Assembly: GCA_937924775.1 (NCBI GenBank)
Contig: CALDUT010000001.1
Location: forward strand, 434,001-498,000
Reading direction: 5' to 3'
From: an uncultured Gemmata sp.
GTDB lineage: Bacteria > Planctomycetota > Planctomycetia > Gemmatales > Gemmataceae
DNA length: 64,000 bases
In this document: one piece after another, positions 18,570 through 26,517 of the stretch
Layout of the letters: each line of letters begins with the position of its first letter
Numbering within the stretch: position 1 is the first letter of the stretch
Made by a program: the position numbers and the translations under genes
Notes under the pieces: model-generated
Database searches by the model: none
Told to the model about the DNA's origin: nothing
The model's input: the letters and a program-made list of their open reading frames with translations, nothing else

Positions 18570-19901
18570 TCAGGGGCTTTCGATGCAGTAGAGGAACTTC
18601 TCGCCACGCAGGAACAATTGTTTGCCGACGGCGACCGGCGAAGCGTCGATCGTGTCGTCGAGTTTGTTCACCGCGATAACCTCCAGCGAATCGCCCGCTT
18701 TCAGGACCACTGCGGTACCGCTGCGATCTACGAAATAAACCCGGCCGGCCGCGGTCATTGGCGAGGCGTAGAAGCTGCGGACTTGCGGCAGCCGTTCCTT
18801 GTCGAGGATGACTTTGCCGGTTTTCGCATCCAGCACGGTGAGCAAACCTTCGTTGCGTTCGGTGAAGTAGAGACGATCACCCACCAGAACCGGTGACGGC
18901 ACATACGGTGTACCGCTGTTGTACCGCCAGTTGACGGCTCCTCGGTCACCCAAGTCGCCTTTCGCCGATAACGGCACCGAAACCGCGGCGGCTCCTCGAT
19001 AACCGCTGACGCAAATCACCGCATCGCCAAATCGCACGGGTGACGGAATCGGGTTCACCGTCATCCCCGCACATTGCCAGATCAGTTCCCCCGTGGCCAG
19101 GTCGTAACTGCGGATGCGGGTGGTGCCGTTGGTGATCACTTGGGTGCGACCGTTGGAGTGGACAACAAGCGGAGTGGACCAGGTCGTTTTTTCGTCGCGC
19201 TTGGCTTCCCAGCGGATTTTGCCGTCGGCGGTGTTCAAACAAATCAGACGGGAATTGGCTTCCTGATCGTAATTGAGAACGAGGGAATCCCCATGGACGA
19301 CCGGGGTGACGGCTTCGCCCCAACCAAGTCGGGTGTGCAGCCGGCCCAAATCAGTTCGGCTCCACAGGAGTTGGCCATCCAGGTCGTAGCAATACATACC
19401 GAAGGAGCCGAACGAGACGTACAGCCGCTGACCGTCGGTGGTGGGCGAACCGGCGGCATAGGAATGAGTTTCGTGGGTTCCCTCGTGCGGGACCATCTCC
19501 GCCGCGGTTTTCTCCCAGAGTGTTTTGCCGGTTTTGCGATCAAAGCAGTAAACCACGAACTTATAGAAGTGGGTAGGCGGTGTGGTTTTGACTTCAAACT
19601 GGGGATCACGGGGCGGCAGTTCGTCGGCTTTGGCCTGGCGGTCGGTCTTGATCGCGGTCAATACGAAGACGCGATCGCCCCACACAATCGGCGTGGCACT
19701 GCCTTTGCCAGCCAGCGGGGCTTTCCACGCGATGTTGGTTTTGGCGTCCCACTGGGTGGGGGGATCGGCTTGGGAGGCCGAACCGTTCGCATGTGGTCCC
19801 CGCCAGTGGTGCCAGTTGTTTTCGGCCCCGGGGGGAAACTCAGCAGCCCCCGCTGCCGAAACTGTGACCAAGACCAAACCCAGGGCAGCGCATCGCAGCA
19901 T
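18570..19901 (-). CDS. Exported PQQ-like beta-propeller repeat protein
   Basis: 443 aa from ATG 19901, which is preceded by CGGAGATTATCC and begins a signal peptide (MLRCAALGLVLVTVSAAGAA). The mature N-terminus NNWHHWRGPHANG is the usual opening of the family. Blade motifs: AKTNIAWKAPLAGKG, GKTLWEKTAAEM, DGQLLWSRTDLG, GKIRWEAKRDE and GELIWQCAGM. It is a paralogue of the protein at 13018-14280. Probably periplasmic, and structurally an eight-bladed propeller; neither cofactor binding nor catalysis can be read from the sequence. The neighbouring DUF1549/DUF1501 cassette on the same strand is a common association in planctomycetes. Confidence 0.87.
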   Translation of the reverse strand: MLRCAALGLVLVTVSAAGAAEFPPGAENNWHHWRGPHANGSASQADPPTQWDAKTNIAWKAPLAGKGSATPIVWGDRVFVLTAIKTDRQAKADELPPRDPQFEVKTTPPTHFYKFVVYCFDRKTGKTLWEKTAAEMVPHEGTHETHSYAAGSPTTDGQRLYVSFGSFGMYCYDLDGQLLWSRTDLGRLHTRLGWGEAVTPVVHGDSLVLNYDQEANSRLICLNTADGKIRWEAKRDEKTTWSTPLVVHSNGRTQVITNGTTRIRSYDLATGELIWQCAGMTVNPIPSPVRFGDAVICVSGYRGAAAVSVPLSAKGDLGDRGAVNWRYNSGTPYVPSPVLVGDRLYFTERNEGLLTVLDAKTGKVILDKERLPQVRSFYASPMTAAGRVYFVDRSGTAVVLKAGDSLEVIAVNKLDDTIDASPVAVGKQLFLRGEKFLYCIESP

Positions 19902-20099
19902 GGATAATCTCCGCGAGAACAAATCCCCAAAAACAAAACCCAACGTTCGCCGGTGGGAGCGACTTCCCCCTGAACGGGTTGTGGGCATTTCCCCGGTAGG
20001 AAACGCTTGCAAACCGGTGTGATTGTAGCCGGCCCTCCCCCCCTCTGCGAGGGGTCCCAGGGCGACCAGGTCGCAGGAGATGATGTCACCGTGGGGCGA

Positions 20100-20205
20100 A
20101 AATGTTCCCCGTGGAACGTCGGCGAAGGTTAGAACGTTGCGCCACAGCGGTTGGCCGATTGGACCGTATGAATACTCATCGATTTTTCACGATTTTACCC
20201 CTCCG
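20100..20205 (+). repeat. Dispersed parS-like element, copy B
   Basis: It opens with the near-perfect palindrome GTTCCCCGTGGAAC (20104-20117), then GTCGGCGAAGGTTAGAACG, TATGAATACTCATCG and TTTTTCACGATTTTACCCC. An ATG sits directly before the palindrome (20102), so the element can encode MFPVERRRRLERC, then RMNTHRFFTILP. By eye about three quarters of the bases match copy C over the first 70, and the last third matches copy A closely. Confidence 0.75.
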
Positions 20206-20227
20206 GCTTGACAAAATGCGACATGCC

Positions 20228-20252
20228 ACGGGGGGGGCGGGAATCGAACACC
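20228..20252 (-). other. tRNA/tmRNA-like T-arm remnant
   Basis: On the minus strand GCGGG-TG-TTCGATT-CCCGC. Removing the two bases TG leaves a textbook T-stem and T-loop (GCGGG TTCGATT CCCGC). Upstream, CCCCAG-CTGG-CTGGGG resembles a long variable arm. No matching acceptor strand, D-arm or anticodon stem is found within 90 bases, so it is not an intact tRNA. Chance or a decayed tRNA/tmRNA 3' end are both possible. Confidence 0.35.
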
Positions 20253-20408
20253 CGCAAGTGACCCACCCCAGCCAGCTGGGGTTCCAAGGGCCAGCGACTG
20301 TTTGGATGGTATCTTTCAGGCGAGGTTCTGTCCGACAGGAATGAGCATTCTTGGCCACGCAGCGTGCGTAGTGCGGCACCGGAGAAGAGACTGGACATGC
20401 CGTCCCAT

Positions 20409-21650
20409 TCAAGTGGCTAATTTGACCCCCCCTTTGATCGGTACTAACCACGGATCGGTGGTTTCGAGATCGTCGCGAAGCATCCGGCAGAGGGTGTCGA
20501 GTTCACCGTCGGGTACGGCGGCCGCTTCCAGTTGGCTGAGGAAACCGGTCAGGAGCGACCACAGGAAAAGAGCATCCACGTTGAATGGGTCCGGGGATTC
20601 ACCGTCTTTCAAGAGCCAAATGGGCTCGTCCCCGAACGGTTCTTCGGCAGAACCGGGCGCTCCGTGGCGTTCCTGAGCCTGCGGGTGCAAAACGGCCTTG
20701 CCGAAGCCGAAAGCGGAAACCGGGATGGCAATGGCATCGGCAACACAGTCGGATTGCTGAATCAGATGGACCAAGGGCCCTAGCGCCCGCATGAGGACAT
20801 TTTCTGTCAGAGCCTCCCGGGCATCGTGGGCGGATTCGAACAGAGCATCGGTTTTGCTCAACACCAACGCGACAGCCGCCGGGCGTTCCAGCGTGCGTAA
20901 TCGAAGAGCTTCGCGGAGGTACGCGGCAACAATGCGCAGGTCGTTGGCGTAGCGACGGCGATCGCGGGGGCTGGGAGCCGCCGGCGGGCAAGGGATTACG
21001 GCCCACAACACATCCGCATTTACCAGGGTGCGGAGATAGTCGGTGTAGCGTTCCTGGAGTTGCGGTTCGGAATCGGGCATAGTGTGCGTGAGAATCTGTC
21101 CGATCACTTCTTGCATCTGGCAAACGGCCTTGCGTTTGTCGCCCTCGGACAAACAGTACCGGGTGTGCGACACTTCCAGCGTGGGCGGCAGACCCGATTT
21201 TTGCAGAAGCTTGTGCGCCGCTTCCGCTTCCCGAATGATCCGCGCCACTTCGCGGGGATCCGCCGCATCAAGATGCAAGCCCGAGGGTAGGTAGTTGCCG
21301 ATCAGGCTTTCACCAAGCGCGTAGAAGAGAGCCGACTTACCCGCATGCCCGCGACCAATGCAGCCTATCCGCATCTGGTAAACGTCGGGATGGCGTGCTG
21401 CCCGGCTGCGGGGTGAGGTCCCGACTTTTCCGGCTTTTTCAGATTTGCCGCTCTGGACTGTGGCCGGGGGTGGAGTGGCCGAGGCAGCTTTCCGGAGTTC
21501 TGGAATCTGCGTGCGTGTTCCGCACGCGGCACAGCGAGCCCGCTTGCCCGCGTGTTCGGCCGGAACGAAGTATTTCATCCGGCATTCCGGGTTGGGACAA
21601 CGGACGGTCAGCTGCAACGTGTTAGCGTTGTGACCACGGTGACCAGCCAT
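20409..21650 (-). CDS. Zinc-ribbon P-loop GTPase-like protein
   Basis: 413 aa from ATG 21650 (a GTG four codons upstream is also open). The N-terminus has an MJ0042-type zinc ribbon: Cys18, Cys23, Cys40 and Cys43 in VRCPNPECRMKYF and ARCAACGTR. A low-complexity linker (about residues 52-88) leads to a P-loop domain: GCIGRGHAGKSALFY has the Walker A GRGHAGKS at about residues 99-106, and LVLSKTDALF near residue 250 matches a G4-type (S/T/N)KxD. No signal peptide, so cytoplasmic. It appears to be a small GTPase-like regulator with an added zinc finger. The next gene upstream on the same strand encodes a membrane protein, a possible partner. Confidence 0.7.
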   Translation of the reverse strand: MAGHRGHNANTLQLTVRCPNPECRMKYFVPAEHAGKRARCAACGTRTQIPELRKAASATPPPATVQSGKSEKAGKVGTSPRSRAARHPDVYQMRIGCIGRGHAGKSALFYALGESLIGNYLPSGLHLDAADPREVARIIREAEAAHKLLQKSGLPPTLEVSHTRYCLSEGDKRKAVCQMQEVIGQILTHTMPDSEPQLQERYTDYLRTLVNADVLWAVIPCPPAAPSPRDRRRYANDLRIVAAYLREALRLRTLERPAAVALVLSKTDALFESAHDAREALTENVLMRALGPLVHLIQQSDCVADAIAIPVSAFGFGKAVLHPQAQERHGAPGSAEEPFGDEPIWLLKDGESPDPFNVDALFLWSLLTGFLSQLEAAAVPDGELDTLCRMLRDDLETTDPWLVPIKGGVKLAT

Positions 21651-21691
21651 GACGATTCCCACATCAAGTCAGAGTTATGAGGGCCACGGAA

Positions 21692-22273
21692 TCACTTCCC
21701 GGTGCGACCCGGGCGGCGAGCCGCCGAGGCCAACGCCCCCGCGGCTTCACGGCGTTCTATCGGCCGCAATAGCGGCACTCCCACGGGCAGCGGTTCTTCA
21801 ATTTCTTGAGCCTGCAGAATCGTCTCAAGAGGTTCATTCGAGGTCGCCACCGGCGGCGAGGCCACCCTCGGGGTCTCGACCACGGGCGTGGCCGAGACGA
21901 GCTGATCTTCCTGAAATTCTTGCGAGAACAAGGGTTGCGCCAACCGGGCGGTGCGCCGGACGCAGTCGATCACGGCCAGTAGCGGCACCACCGGGGCGAC
22001 CAAGGCACACGCCAACGACAACCCGAACGCGGGCGAGCCGATCGGCGGCAGCCAGCCCAGCCCCCCGGGGACCTCGGCCACAATCCCGGCAACCTGCTGC
22101 GGGACATCCCCGGGTTGAAGCGTCAGGTACGCCCCGGCCAGCAATAGCACAATCAGGGCCAACCGCAACACCCAACTCGTGACAGCCAGCACAAGCCGCT
22201 GAACAGAACCAAGGGGAAGGCAAAGGAGCAACAGAACCGCGAACCCGACCCCCGGGAGAATTAGCTCGGCCAT
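21692..22273 (-). CDS. Hypothetical membrane protein
   Basis: 193 aa from ATG 22273, preceded by CGAGGTCAAGGC. Three predicted membrane segments: residues about 3-20 (LILPGVGFAVLLLLCLPL), 25-50 (LVLAVTSWVLRLALIVLLLA) and 78-100 (FGLSLACALVAPVVPLLAVI). The last 90 residues are a soluble, Pro/Glu-rich tail ending in a basic stretch. Not recognised. It lies 41 bases upstream of the zinc-ribbon GTPase gene on the same strand, which suggests co-transcription and perhaps membrane recruitment of the GTPase. Confidence 0.65.
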   Translation of the reverse strand: MAELILPGVGFAVLLLLCLPLGSVQRLVLAVTSWVLRLALIVLLLAGAYLTLQPGDVPQQVAGIVAEVPGGLGWLPPIGSPAFGLSLACALVAPVVPLLAVIDCVRRTARLAQPLFSQEFQEDQLVSATPVVETPRVASPPVATSNEPLETILQAQEIEEPLPVGVPLLRPIERREAAGALASAARRPGRTGK

Positions 22274-22840
22274 GCCTTGACCTCGAAAACAGCAAAATCC
22301 GCTTGTGGTCCATTTGCCGCAACACTCTAATTTACCACGCAAACCGCCCCCCGCGGGAAAAACCCACGCTGTTCGTGGGAATCTTCCAGCGATTCGCGGC
22401 AAGTGGGACGATCTTCCGATCGCTCTCGAGGCCAGCTCCATCACGAGCAACTGCTTCCTTGTGCAGGATCGGCACAACCGCGATCAGTGCCACCACCGGC
22501 CCGCGATCGGCCCCATCCCCGCGTAGCGTGTGGAAATAATTCCACCATTTCAGAAAGATTTCGACAATTTGACCAGTTTCTGGGAGCGATAATTCCCAGA
22601 ACCCGAATCTGTGAGCGGATCCCCAGGCAACCGTCGGCAGACGTTCAGCCGCCACGGTCCTCAATCTCGGCTCCTGAAAACACCGATGGCTCACCGGCCG
22701 CTGTTTCGTATGGTCCAATAGGCCAGTGAGTGCGAAGAAGTTCGGTTCGCGAGTGGGTTCACCCGCAGGCTACGGCGATTTTGCTAACGATACCGGATTG
22801 GAGAGGCGCGGGAGTTCGGTTCGCGGTGGACCAGCTCGGA
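22274..22840. other. Intergenic region, 567 bases, no convincing gene
   Basis: Lies between the start of the membrane protein gene and the 3' end of the K+ channel gene, both on the minus strand. A hairpin GTGGAA-ATAA-TTCCAC occurs at about 22529-22544, and CTGGGA/TCCCAG pair nearby. Open frames of up to 128 codons exist on both strands but have no ribosome binding site and an unconvincing composition. Confidence 0.4.
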
Positions 22841-23629
22841 TCACTCGGCGGGCGGACTGGCAGTGGTTTCTACGGCCGCACGCAAGGCGTGTTTCTCCCG
22901 CCGCTCGCGGAGAACGTCGATCCACGCACCACCAAAGAGGGTCAGAAACACGCCGTAACTGGCCACCCCGACCACCACGGTGATCACCCCAAAGATCCGC
23001 CCCAGCTTCGTGATGGGGGTCAGGTCGCCATAGCCAACGGTAGACATCGTCACCACGCACCACCACATCGCATCGGAGGGCTTGGCGAACTTCTCCGGTT
23101 GCACCGGATGCTCGAAGTAGAATACGGCCAGGGAGTTCACCAAAATGACAAGTAAGACCACCGTTAGAACCGCCCCCAATTCGGACCGGCAACGATAAAA
23201 CGCTCGCATGAATAATAACAGCGATTCGGTGTGGCGGAACAGCCGAAACACCCGCACCATGCGCAATACGCGTAAGCCGGCCAAATCGCCGGGGTCGGCA
23301 AATAAGCCGATGTAAAACGGCATCACCGCCAACAGATCAATCATCGCCAGAAACGTCAGGGGGTAACGCCGCTGGTCGGCCGCGGTGATCCAACGGATCA
23401 GATACTCGGCCGAGAATAACACCGCAACCACCAATTCGTTCCAATACCACCACCCGGTGCTGCGGAGGGTGTCGGTTTCTAGCTCCAGCTCCAGCAACAA
23501 ACAACCCAGGCTGTAGACCGTCAGCAGGATGCTGACGATGTCCAAATACCGACGCCACCGGCGGGAAGAATTGGCAAAAGCATTCGGGTTCACAGTCACG
23601 CTCGCGGTCTGGGGCCCATTCTTGGACAA
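22841..23629 (-). CDS. Voltage-gated-type potassium channel
   Basis: 262 aa, TTG start at 23629 (in-frame GTG codons at residues 11 and 13 are alternatives). Six-helix cation channel with a K+ selectivity filter: TMSTVGYGDLTP near residues 195-205. The S4-like segment GLRVLRMVRVFRLFRHTE (about residues 120-137) has arginines at every third position, as in voltage sensors. The S6 helix is FGVITVVVGVASYGVFLTLF. The short cytoplasmic C-terminus has no RCK or cyclic-nucleotide domain. The protein should assemble as a tetramer in the cytoplasmic membrane. Free-standing gene. Confidence 0.9.
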   Translation of the reverse strand: MSKNGPQTASVTVNPNAFANSSRRWRRYLDIVSILLTVYSLGCLLLELELETDTLRSTGWWYWNELVVAVLFSAEYLIRWITAADQRRYPLTFLAMIDLLAVMPFYIGLFADPGDLAGLRVLRMVRVFRLFRHTESLLLFMRAFYRCRSELGAVLTVVLLVILVNSLAVFYFEHPVQPEKFAKPSDAMWWCVVTMSTVGYGDLTPITKLGRIFGVITVVVGVASYGVFLTLFGGAWIDVLRERREKHALRAAVETTASPPAE

Positions 23630-23756
23630 TCCCGGGGCCGCATTGTGACGCGCGTCTGCCGTCGCGACAACCTCAAGCGACCGGGGAGTTCCCGGTCGGC
23701 TCTAGGAAGCTGCGACGTTAGTGTTGTCTGTGCCGGTTCGCGACGCCAGCGACCGG

Positions 23757-25847
23757 TTACTTTCTGGTCAATTCGGCGAAAAGGGCGGCCGCTTCCGGAT
23801 AGAGCTTGCGCAGGGCTTCCAAGACCGCTTGCGAGTGAACGGCGATGTGGCGTGCCTGCACATCGGTGTAGACAAAGTTCCGCACCAACCCATGCCGGTT
23901 ACGGTCGAAGTTCACCCCGACGAGTTCCCCGGCCCGATTCAGCACCGGGGAGCCGGAGTTGCCACCGATCGTGTCGGCGGTGGAGACGAAGTTGAAGGGG
24001 GTCTTCAAATCGAGTTGCGATTGACCCTCGAGCCAGCGGCGAGGCAAGGCGAACGGTTCTTGGCCGTTGAGTTTAGCAGATTTCTCAAACGCATCCGCGA
24101 ATGTGGTGTGGAAGGGCAGTTTCGTACCATCGACTTCGTACCCACGCACCGTGCCAAAGGCCAGCCGCAACGTGAAGGTGGCATCCGGGGCCACCGACTG
24201 GCCGTACACCTGAAAACGCCATTCCGCCAGTGTGGCGTAAGCCTGGCGTTCTGGTTCCTCCACGTCGTTCTCATAGCGGCTGCGGAGCTGGCGGGCCTCG
24301 GCATCAATCGCTTGGGCCAGCCGAATCATGGGGTCGCGACTGGCGTTGATCGCGTCTTTTCCACCTTCGACCAACCGCCGCCGTTCGGCCGGGTCGAACA
24401 GCTTGGTACCGCTGACCAATTCCTGGGCTCGGGCGGCGGGGTTCTTGCCAGCCAAAACCTTTTGCACCAGCGGATGTTCGCCCCCGAGCATTTCCGCCAG
24501 GAAAGTGAGGGACGCCGTCAGTTTCGCCCGTTCCAACTCCGGAAAAAGCGGTGCGGGGCTGTAGAGCTGGAACTTGAGCGAATCCAAATGACTGTCGCGG
24601 TATTCCCGTAGCCGCTCCGCGGATTTTTTCGGCAATTCGTCGGCCATCCGCACGCAATGCCGAGCGATGTTGAACAGCGGAGAGAAGAACGCATGGCCAG
24701 TTTCGAAAAGGTAATACGGCTTTTCGAATTCGCGGAGGAGGTGTTGAATTTTCTCGATACGGCCGAAGGTACCCTCGAAATCCGGAGGCGGACTGCCCGT
24801 GGCCTTGGCGTACTCCACGACCCGCTTGCGGAATTCCTCTTCCTGCTGGCGTTTTTGCTCCAGGATCTGCGGATCGAGGAGCCCTTGGAGTTGGCCGCTG
24901 AAGGCTTTACGGGCATTGGCGACGCTGTGTAAATCGGTGGCGGCCTGACGGGCATTCTCAGGGCTTTGCTGGCTGTACTGATGCAGGGCGGCTTCGAGGG
25001 TGCGAATCCGGGCCAGGGTGTAGGGGAGTGTGTAGTCGCGGCGGTGTTTGAGCCGAGCCAGCGTTTCGAGCCGCTGCGTCGTACCGGGATGCCCCGTGAC
25101 GAAGACCAGTTCTCCCTCCGCCGGGCCGGTCTCGCTCCATCGGAAATAGTGGGGCGTTTTCGCCGGTTGACCATGCTCATAAGCCCGCAAGAAGGCGACA
25201 TCGAGATTCATCCGCGGATACTCGAAGTTGTCCACATCGCCGCCGAAGCTGGCAATCGCTCGCTCTGGAGCGAACACCAGCCGCACATCGGTGTACTTCT
25301 TGTACCGGTACAGGTGATAGGCTCCGCCGTTGTACAGCGTGACGACATCGGAGCGTAACCCAGTGGCCTTCAAGGATTTCTGCTCGATGGTACTCATCAC
25401 GGCACGGCGAGCGGCAAAGGCTTCCGCCGGCGACATCCCGGGCCGCACTGCGGCGTTCACCTCTTTGGTGACATCAAGAATTTCTTGTAAGACATTAATT
25501 TCCAGATCGGGGCACTTCAGCTCTTGGTCCCGTGTTCGGGCACAGAAGCCGTCGCGGAGGAGGTCTTCCCCCGGCTTGCTGAGCTTTTGAATGGAGTCAG
25601 CCGCCACATGGTGATTGGTGACCAGCAACCCTTCTGGGGAAACGAATCCGCCTGAACCGCCACTATTGAGCCGTACCGATGCCAGCATCGCATTGCGGAG
25701 CCAAGCATCGGTTAATTCGAATTGGTACTTGTCTTTGAGGTGCTGCCGCGGCGGGTCGTTGAGTAGCCACATACCTTCATCGGAACGCGCCGTCATCGCT
25801 GCACCTCCCAGCCCCAGCAGCATCACCACGAATGGATGCCATCGCAT
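23757..25847 (-). CDS. S46-family serine peptidase (DPP7/DPP11-like)
   Basis: 696 aa, the usual length for S46. These periplasmic dipeptidyl-peptidases remove dipeptides from oligopeptides. Seen: a weak signal peptide (residues 1-22), then DEGMWLLNDPP, the family's mature N-terminus. The chymotrypsin-like triad is visible: His in LLVTNHHVAADS (residues 79-80), Asp in FGGDVDNFEYPRM (near residue 205) and Ser in GGNSGSPVLNRAGELVG (near 630). Specificity (DPP7 or DPP11 type) depends on a residue near the Ser region that I cannot assign safely. The protein would feed peptide catabolism. Monocistronic. Confidence 0.9.
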   Translation of the reverse strand: MRWHPFVVMLLGLGGAAMTARSDEGMWLLNDPPRQHLKDKYQFELTDAWLRNAMLASVRLNSGGSGGFVSPEGLLVTNHHVAADSIQKLSKPGEDLLRDGFCARTRDQELKCPDLEINVLQEILDVTKEVNAAVRPGMSPAEAFAARRAVMSTIEQKSLKATGLRSDVVTLYNGGAYHLYRYKKYTDVRLVFAPERAIASFGGDVDNFEYPRMNLDVAFLRAYEHGQPAKTPHYFRWSETGPAEGELVFVTGHPGTTQRLETLARLKHRRDYTLPYTLARIRTLEAALHQYSQQSPENARQAATDLHSVANARKAFSGQLQGLLDPQILEQKRQQEEEFRKRVVEYAKATGSPPPDFEGTFGRIEKIQHLLREFEKPYYLFETGHAFFSPLFNIARHCVRMADELPKKSAERLREYRDSHLDSLKFQLYSPAPLFPELERAKLTASLTFLAEMLGGEHPLVQKVLAGKNPAARAQELVSGTKLFDPAERRRLVEGGKDAINASRDPMIRLAQAIDAEARQLRSRYENDVEEPERQAYATLAEWRFQVYGQSVAPDATFTLRLAFGTVRGYEVDGTKLPFHTTFADAFEKSAKLNGQEPFALPRRWLEGQSQLDLKTPFNFVSTADTIGGNSGSPVLNRAGELVGVNFDRNRHGLVRNFVYTDVQARHIAVHSQAVLEALRKLYPEAAALFAELTRK

Positions 25848-26517
25848 GGTGGAAACTCCTCGCGTAGCGGTTGAGGGCGAAAGCCCCGGGTTAACACCAC
25901 TGGCCCGGGTTACTCCCCCCGGGCCAGTGTATTCCGCGTTGGGCGGTGCGGCGGTATCGGACGAAAAATCCTCATCCGCGGTCGTTGATAATCATCACCC
26001 GCACAATTTCTCTGGCTTCACTGGCGGGCAATTCGAGCTTCTTAGGGAGTTTTTCGAGCCTTGTTTTCTCATCATTTTCTACCACATTATCGGCGAGGAC
26101 AACTTCACAAGCGTAGGCAAGAATCGTTCCGTAGAGCTCTTTTGGCAACACTTGTGTACATTTGTATATAAAAGTATCGGGACCTTCCTTCTCCCGATTT
26201 TTGAGTATCTTTTCGACCATCCTTTTGATATCGTCCCCACTGCTATTGGCAAAAAGCTTCATTCGCTTGAGAGGGATCGTAACTTGGTTTAATTCTTCTT
26301 CGGCGATAGCCCATCTACGGTGGGGATGGTCAGAAGAATTCCCAGAAATGGCGCTTGTGTGTTAAAAATCGGGCTACTGTGGATTTGTTTGAATGCATAA
26401 TCGAACAATCACATAATGAGTTGGTTTCCAAATTCTGTTAATCGCTCATTAACACAAAGCGTAACTCGCTTCGGTCTCAGGGCCAGCCGCCACTTTCCAA
26501 CATTGAGGAAAACGCTT
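25848..26517. other. Low-GC intergenic region holding a TerB-like pseudogene
   Basis: 670 bases between the divergent S46 peptidase and hydrolase-fusion genes. The part from about 25970 to 26420 is distinctly richer in A+T than its surroundings and carries the broken TerB-like gene described separately. The last 100 bases before 26518 must hold the promoter of the plus-strand hydrolase fusion. Confidence 0.5.
25972..26390 (-). pseudogene. TerB-like gene broken by a frameshift
   Basis: An intact frame of 96 codons (25972-26262, ATG start) encodes a helical protein ending YACEVVLADNVVENDEKTRL..., which matches the C-terminal two thirds of tellurite-resistance TerB-family proteins. The homology continues upstream of that ATG in the same frame (AIAEEELNQVTIPLKRM), and near 26300-26310 it jumps to another frame: AFLG-like APFLGILLTIPTVDG, just where TerB proteins have their xxDGxIxxEE motif. 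So a one-base-type frameshift separates the N-terminal and C-terminal parts. The 96-codon remainder could still be translated. Base composition is A+T-rich compared with neighbours, in line with decay or transfer. Confidence 0.55.

Larger units (their letters stand above)
19902..20408. other. Intergenic region with dispersed element and tRNA-like T-arm
   Basis: 507 bases between two minus-strand genes. It contains copy B of the dispersed parS-like element (20100-20205), directly followed by a tRNA/tmRNA-like T-arm sequence on the minus strand (20228-20252). The remainder shows no coding frame I trust and no clear promoter. Confidence 0.5.

Noticed and set aside
20222-20312. Intact tRNA gene on the minus strand
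   Set aside because: Only a T-arm-like segment exists, with a two-base insertion; acceptor, D and anticodon stems cannot be formed.
22529-22544. Hairpin GTGGAA-ATAA-TTCCAC considered as a relative of the parS-like palindrome
   Set aside because: The half-sites are inverted relative to GTTCCACGTGGAAC and the rest of the element is absent.
22332-22718. 128-codon minus-strand frame in the gap before the K+ channel gene
   Set aside because: Composition is not protein-like and there is no ribosome binding site; overlapping frames of similar length exist on the other strand.
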